Part shown: positions 32,392-34,882 of the stretch, piece after piece
Layout of the letters: every line of letters starts with the position of its first letter
How positions within the stretch are numbered: position 1 is the stretch's first letter
NCBI GenBank assembly: GCA_017464475.1
Contig: JAFTZQ010000028.1
Span: 1-34,882 of the forward strand
Length of the DNA: 34,882 nucleotides
Origin: Paludibacteraceae bacterium
Lineage (GTDB): Bacteria; Bacteroidota; Bacteroidia; Bacteroidales; Paludibacteraceae
Direction of reading: 5' to 3'
Position numbers and translations under genes: made by a program
The notes under the pieces: model-generated
What the model was told of the DNA's origin: nothing
Seen by the model: only the letters and a program-made list of their open reading frames with translations
Database searches by the model: none

Positions 32392-32632
32392 TATATATAG
32401 AGATTATGATGCATATGAGATGCAGATACGATTAATTCTCTAACTAATCCAAAGCATATCGCATTGGCAAAAAGTTACTTAAGCCATTTAACTTCCTAAA
32501 ACGTATTTTGAAAGGGAAATAAAATCAAAGGGTGGGGCAGTGCCTCACCCTAATTGGTTGAGATGCATGATTAACGTTCCTCTCCCAGAATTTGTAGCAT
32601 CTGCGCGGGAGGACACCCTGAATCTCAACTGC
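32392..32632. other. Gap with inverted repeats between convergent genes
   Basis: No gene is seen. The first 130 bp are AT-rich and may be decayed coding sequence from the polysaccharide locus. Two inverted repeats follow. One is the 9-bp stem at 32530-32550. The other is GTTGAGAT (32557-32564) with ATCTCAAC (32622-32629), which encloses partly complementary CCTCTCCC and GGGAGG blocks and ends four bases before the stop of the minus-strand gene. Confidence 0.5.
32530..32550 (-). terminator. Probable terminator of the AAA_14 ATPase gene
   Basis: GGGTGGGGC (32530-32538) pairs with GCCTCACCC (32542-32550), with one G-T wobble. On the minus strand the stem is followed by a T-rich stretch (CTTTGATTTTATTT). 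It is less convincing on the plus strand, where AATTGG follows. Confidence 0.5.
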
Positions 32633-33973
32633 CTAAAGATTTGATAGTGCGTATAATGGAAGAATGTCTATTCCATCATTCTCTAATTGAGAAAAATTCT
32701 CCATAGAAGAACGGATTGCATGTGTAAGGTGCTTTTTCTGCATGAATAATCGGAGACTTTTCATCTTGCCGCTTGTGCCGGATTTGATTTCTAGAGGCAG
32801 GACGGTCATGTTTCGCGAAAGGATATAATCGACTTCGGCTGTGGCACCATTAGCAAGGTTCTCCCAATAGTACAACTCTGCTTTACGTTTAGGAGAAGCA
32901 TACTTAATCAGTTCAAGACCTGCCACCATTTCTGCTATAGTTCCTTTATTCACTAGATCAGAGGCTGCAGTTGTAAGTATTTCTTGCGTAAGCAGATGCG
33001 CACCTTGCGTATCCATATTGAGCAGGCATAGCAAAAGTCCGCTATCCAACAAAAGGTATTTTGTAAATTTCTCGTTTACCTCAGCCCCTAATGGGAGACC
33101 ATTGGCGGCAGTGTGTTTGACGGGAATAAGAATACCTGCATCACTCAAAAAGCCCAATGCTTTTTTTACTTCAGCAGTACTATATCCCCCTTCTACATGG
33201 CTATAAACAAATTTCTTTCCGCTCTGAAGTACTGCACTTTGCAGAACAGCCTTTAATAAATCCGGAGATATTCGCTTTGCGTACTTTTTAAAATCCTCAT
33301 AATAACTATCGGCGATATCTTCTATTTCGTCTTGGCAAGCGAGATAATCATTATGATCTATCCAAGCCACGACACTTGCCGGCATTCCTCCTGTCATTAA
33401 GAATGTGCGAAAACTATTCGAGAGTTGTTCATGCAGAATAGGTAATAATGGTTTTTGAGGAGTAGCTTTGCGCTTAGCTTCCAACCACATTGAATGGCTT
33501 GTAGCAATTAAAAACTCATCAAAAGACAGCGGATACATGAATAAGGACTTTATTCTTCCTACGCCATAGGTTTGCGAATCTTCCTTGAGCGCTAATTCCA
33601 AAAGCGATCCTGCGGCTATGACATGCAGTTCAGGAAAATCTTCTTTGAAGAACCATAAACTATGAATAGCCTCCGGGCAGGCCTGAATCTCGTCCAAGAA
33701 GAGCAACGTATGACCCGGTTTAATAGGCTGATTGTATAAGTTTCCTATTCCCGCAGCAATGTCACGGACAGACAGATTGGAGGAGAAAAGAGTCTTCAAA
33801 GAGGGATTTTTCTCAAAATTGGCTTCAATGTAGTAATCAAACTGCTCACCCAAATGACGGACTGCAGTTGATTTACCTATCTGACGCGCCCCTCGAAGTA
33901 AAAGAGGCTTGCGTTGAGACTTGTTTTTCCACTCTACTAATGAGGCATCAATCGTTCGTTCTAAGTACTTCAT
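32633..33973 (-). CDS. AAA_14/DUF4143 ATPase
   Basis: The 446-residue cytoplasmic protein has an AAA-like core with Walker A GARQIGKST (28-36), Walker B LLFLDE (90-95) and VIAAGSLLELAL near 115-130. A C-terminal DUF4143 domain (about 200-360) and a restriction-endonuclease-like end (YYWENLANGATAEVDYILSR, VLPLEIKSG) follow. The Asp and Glu-x-Lys of the latter fit a PD-(D/E)XK fold. Such proteins are numerous in Bacteroidales and archaea. Their role is unsettled, and defence or toxin-antitoxin-like functions have been proposed. The gene stands alone with its own promoter at 34000-34030. Confidence 0.9.
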   Translation of the reverse strand: MKYLERTIDASLVEWKNKSQRKPLLLRGARQIGKSTAVRHLGEQFDYYIEANFEKNPSLKTLFSSNLSVRDIAAGIGNLYNQPIKPGHTLLFLDEIQACPEAIHSLWFFKEDFPELHVIAAGSLLELALKEDSQTYGVGRIKSLFMYPLSFDEFLIATSHSMWLEAKRKATPQKPLLPILHEQLSNSFRTFLMTGGMPASVVAWIDHNDYLACQDEIEDIADSYYEDFKKYAKRISPDLLKAVLQSAVLQSGKKFVYSHVEGGYSTAEVKKALGFLSDAGILIPVKHTAANGLPLGAEVNEKFTKYLLLDSGLLLCLLNMDTQGAHLLTQEILTTAASDLVNKGTIAEMVAGLELIKYASPKRKAELYYWENLANGATAEVDYILSRNMTVLPLEIKSGTSGKMKSLRLFMQKKHLTHAIRSSMENFSQLENDGIDILPLYALSNL

Positions 33974-33999
33974 ATATTTCTATGTTATGAAATCCGGTG

Positions 34000-34030
34000 C
34001 AAAGGTACAAAAAATAAACGAATTACGCAA
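34000..34030 (-). promoter_or_regulatory. Promoter of the AAA_14 ATPase gene
   Basis: On the minus strand TTG (34030-34028), 20 bases, TACCTTTG (34007-34000) match the Bacteroidota consensus. It lies 27 bp upstream of the ATG at 33973. Confidence 0.75.
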
Positions 34031-34070
34031 GGTTTTACAAAAATAAAGACGAATAAACAGCATAATTTTG

Positions 34071-34122
34071 AAAAAATCAAGAGGAATAATAAGTTCCGAA
34101 TCTAAAAAATCAAGAGGAATAA
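34071..34122 (+). repeat. 19-bp direct repeat
   Basis: AAAAAATCAAGAGGAATAA occurs at 34071-34089 and again at 34104-34122, 33 bp apart start to start (about three helical turns). It lies upstream of both divergent promoters and could be a pair of operator sites or a repeat relic. Confidence 0.7.
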
Positions 34123-34220
34123 CTCCTGATTAAATCCGAACGCAACAAACAAAGTACAACAGACAAAATAGGCAAATGCAAAAGGCAAAATTGCAAATAA
34201 TGACCGATTTCATCGGGAAA

Positions 34221-34252
34221 TTTGCATATATCAAATATTTTTTGTACCTTTG
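34221..34252 (+). promoter_or_regulatory. Promoter of the 37-codon ORF
   Basis: TTTG (34221-34224), 20 bases, TACCTTTG (34245-34252) match the Bacteroidota consensus, with the extended TTTGCATATATCAAA element also present at 27637. It is 30 bp from the ATG at 34282. Confidence 0.8.
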
Positions 34253-34281
34253 CACAAGTTTTTGAGATATTACGTATAATT

Positions 34282-34395
34282 ATGACCTACGACGAATACA
34301 TAGCACAAACACAACAAGCCATAGAGGAAGAACACAACGATGAGTCGTGCTTCCTGATCGACACGCCGGAATGTCAGTTCGTTCGAGGACATTAA
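34282..34395 (+). CDS. 37-residue small protein or truncated gene start
   Basis: ATG 34282 opens a 37-codon frame (TYDEYIAQTQQAIEEEHNDE, then SCFLIDTPECQFVRGH) ending at TAA 34393-34395. It is acidic, with two cysteines, no signal peptide and no membrane segment. The strong promoter 30 bp upstream and natural codon use support expression. It may be a genuine small protein. It may also be the surviving 5' end of a longer gene cut by the repeat-rich DNA that begins about 40 bp after the stop. The family is not recognised. Confidence 0.5.
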   Translation: MTYDEYIAQTQQAIEEEHNDESCFLIDTPECQFVRGH

Positions 34396-34437
34396 GGTCT
34401 CAAAAAGCATGTTTGTCTCATAGCAGCGTATGCTGAA

Positions 34438-34490
34438 TCACCCCCTAATAACCCCCTAATAACCCCCTAATCACCCCCTAATCACCCCCT
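34438..34490. repeat. 11-bp C5/G5 tandem array with G-quadruplex potential
   Basis: Five runs of five C (34441-34445, 34452-34456, 34463-34467, 34474-34478, 34485-34489) recur with an exact 11-bp period, separated by TAATAA or TAATCA. The minus strand therefore carries five G5 tracts with 6-nt spacers. Confidence 0.9.
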
Positions 34491-34560
34491 TTTGAGAGGA
34501 AAAAAGGAGGAAAAAATCAGGAAGGAGAGTAGGGAATGAAAAGGAGGGGAAATAAATCAC
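34491..34560 (+). other. Polypurine stretch between two repeat arrays
   Basis: About 70 bp of the plus strand are almost all A and G (GAGAGGAAAAAAGGAGGAAA and on). No gene is seen. It joins the G5/C5 array to the hairpin array. Confidence 0.6.
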
Positions 34561-34568
34561 AGGTAATT

Positions 34569-34800
34569 AGGGCTGTCGCAAATATGCGACAGAAATGCAC
34601 AACGTACAAGAAAGAAAGCATAAATAAGGATATAGGGCTGTCGCAAATATGCGACAGAAATGCATGATGTAAAAGAAAGAAAGCATAAATAAGGATATAG
34701 GGCTGTCGCAAATATGCGACAGAAATGCAAAACGTACAAGAAAGAAAGCATAAATAAGGATATAGGGCTGTCGCAAATATGCGACAGAAATGCAAAACGT
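34569..34800. repeat. 65-bp tandem array with a hairpin in each unit
   Basis: Units begin at 34569, 34634, 34699 and 34764 (exact 65-bp period). Each holds the perfect inverted repeat CTGTCGCAAATATGCGACAG (8-bp arms, AATA loop), followed by an A/G-rich tail. The first three units are nearly identical over their whole length. The fourth decays after about 37 bp. Confidence 0.92.
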
Positions 34801-34882
34801 ACAAGAAAATGCAAAATGTAAAAGAAAGCATATAAATAAGAAAACATAAAAAAGAAAACATAAATAAGAAAACATAAATAAG
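34801..34882. repeat. Degenerate AAAACATAAATAAG-type short repeats up to the window end
   Basis: After the fourth 65-bp unit the sequence continues as 13-15-bp A-rich units (AAGAAAACATAAATAAG and variants). These look like copies of the tail of the 65-bp unit without its hairpin. The array continues past the window end. Confidence 0.7.

Larger units (their letters stand above)
33974..34281. other. Intergenic region with two divergent promoters and a direct repeat
   Basis: No gene is seen. It holds the minus-strand promoter for the AAA_14 ATPase, a 19-bp direct repeat (34071-34122) and the plus-strand promoter for a 37-codon ORF. The rest is AT-rich without clear structure. Confidence 0.6.

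Noticed and set aside
34569-34800. Resemblance to a CRISPR array
   Set aside because: The whole 65-bp unit is repeated, including what would be spacers; no cas genes are near.
34517-34875. Three overlapping minus-strand frames rich in Phe/Leu/Ser/Cys over the 65-bp array
   Set aside because: The 65-bp period shifts the frame by two each time, so all three frames translate the same repeat in turn. The products are low-complexity, and no start region or conserved protein is visible.

Overview
The window looks like a chromosomal segment of a Bacteroidales bacterium (phylum Bacteroidota). The evidence is a set of promoters of the Bacteroidota form TTTG-N20-TAnnTTTG, two TonB-dependent receptors with N-terminal carboxypeptidase-regulatory domains, a bacterial V-type ATPase operon, an AAA_14/DUF4143 ATPase and heptameric microsatellites. 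I cannot name the genus from sequence alone. No tRNA, rRNA or CRISPR array was seen.

Layout. (1) 1-2940: a possible insertion-sequence end relic, a hypothetical protein, and on the minus strand a LuxR-type regulator with a hemerythrin-like core followed by a secreted carboxypeptidase-regulatory-domain protein. The start codon and signal peptide of the latter are thrown out of frame by a 7-bp tandem repeat. (2) 3131-7772: two tandem TonB-dependent receptors, divergent from the regulator. (3) 7968-18001: gyrA and a very compact run (TPR protein, ruvX, def, mntP, DUF3109 protein, cinA) ending in a 951-residue protein. That protein fuses an AspT/YidE-type inner-membrane transporter to a PD40 beta-propeller and an OmpA-like peptidoglycan-binding domain. 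(4) 18054-27557: V-type ATPase operon (E, DUF2764, A, B, small unknown, D, I, K) running with minimal gaps into fabD and a DUF1295 membrane protein. The K subunit carries the sodium-ligand pattern known from Enterococcus hirae. (5) 27609-28077: terminator, strong promoter and a roughly 300-nt structured RNA with its own terminator, 6S-like in outline or possibly a novel leader. (6) 28078-32391: an AT-rich surface-polysaccharide segment (Wzt-type ABC ATPase with no permease partner, TupA-like ATP-grasp protein, DUF616 glycosyltransferase-like protein, UDP-N-acetylglucosamine 4-epimerase-like protein). (7) 32392-34882: a solitary AAA_14/DUF4143 ATPase, a 37-codon ORF behind a strong promoter, a C5/G5 array with G-quadruplex potential and a 65-bp hairpin-bearing tandem array running to the window end.

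The best candidates for something undescribed are the transporter-propeller-OmpA fusion, the heptamer repeat that could act as an on/off switch, the structured RNA before the polysaccharide genes, and the two repeat arrays at the right end. All functional statements rest on reading motifs by eye. No database search was run.
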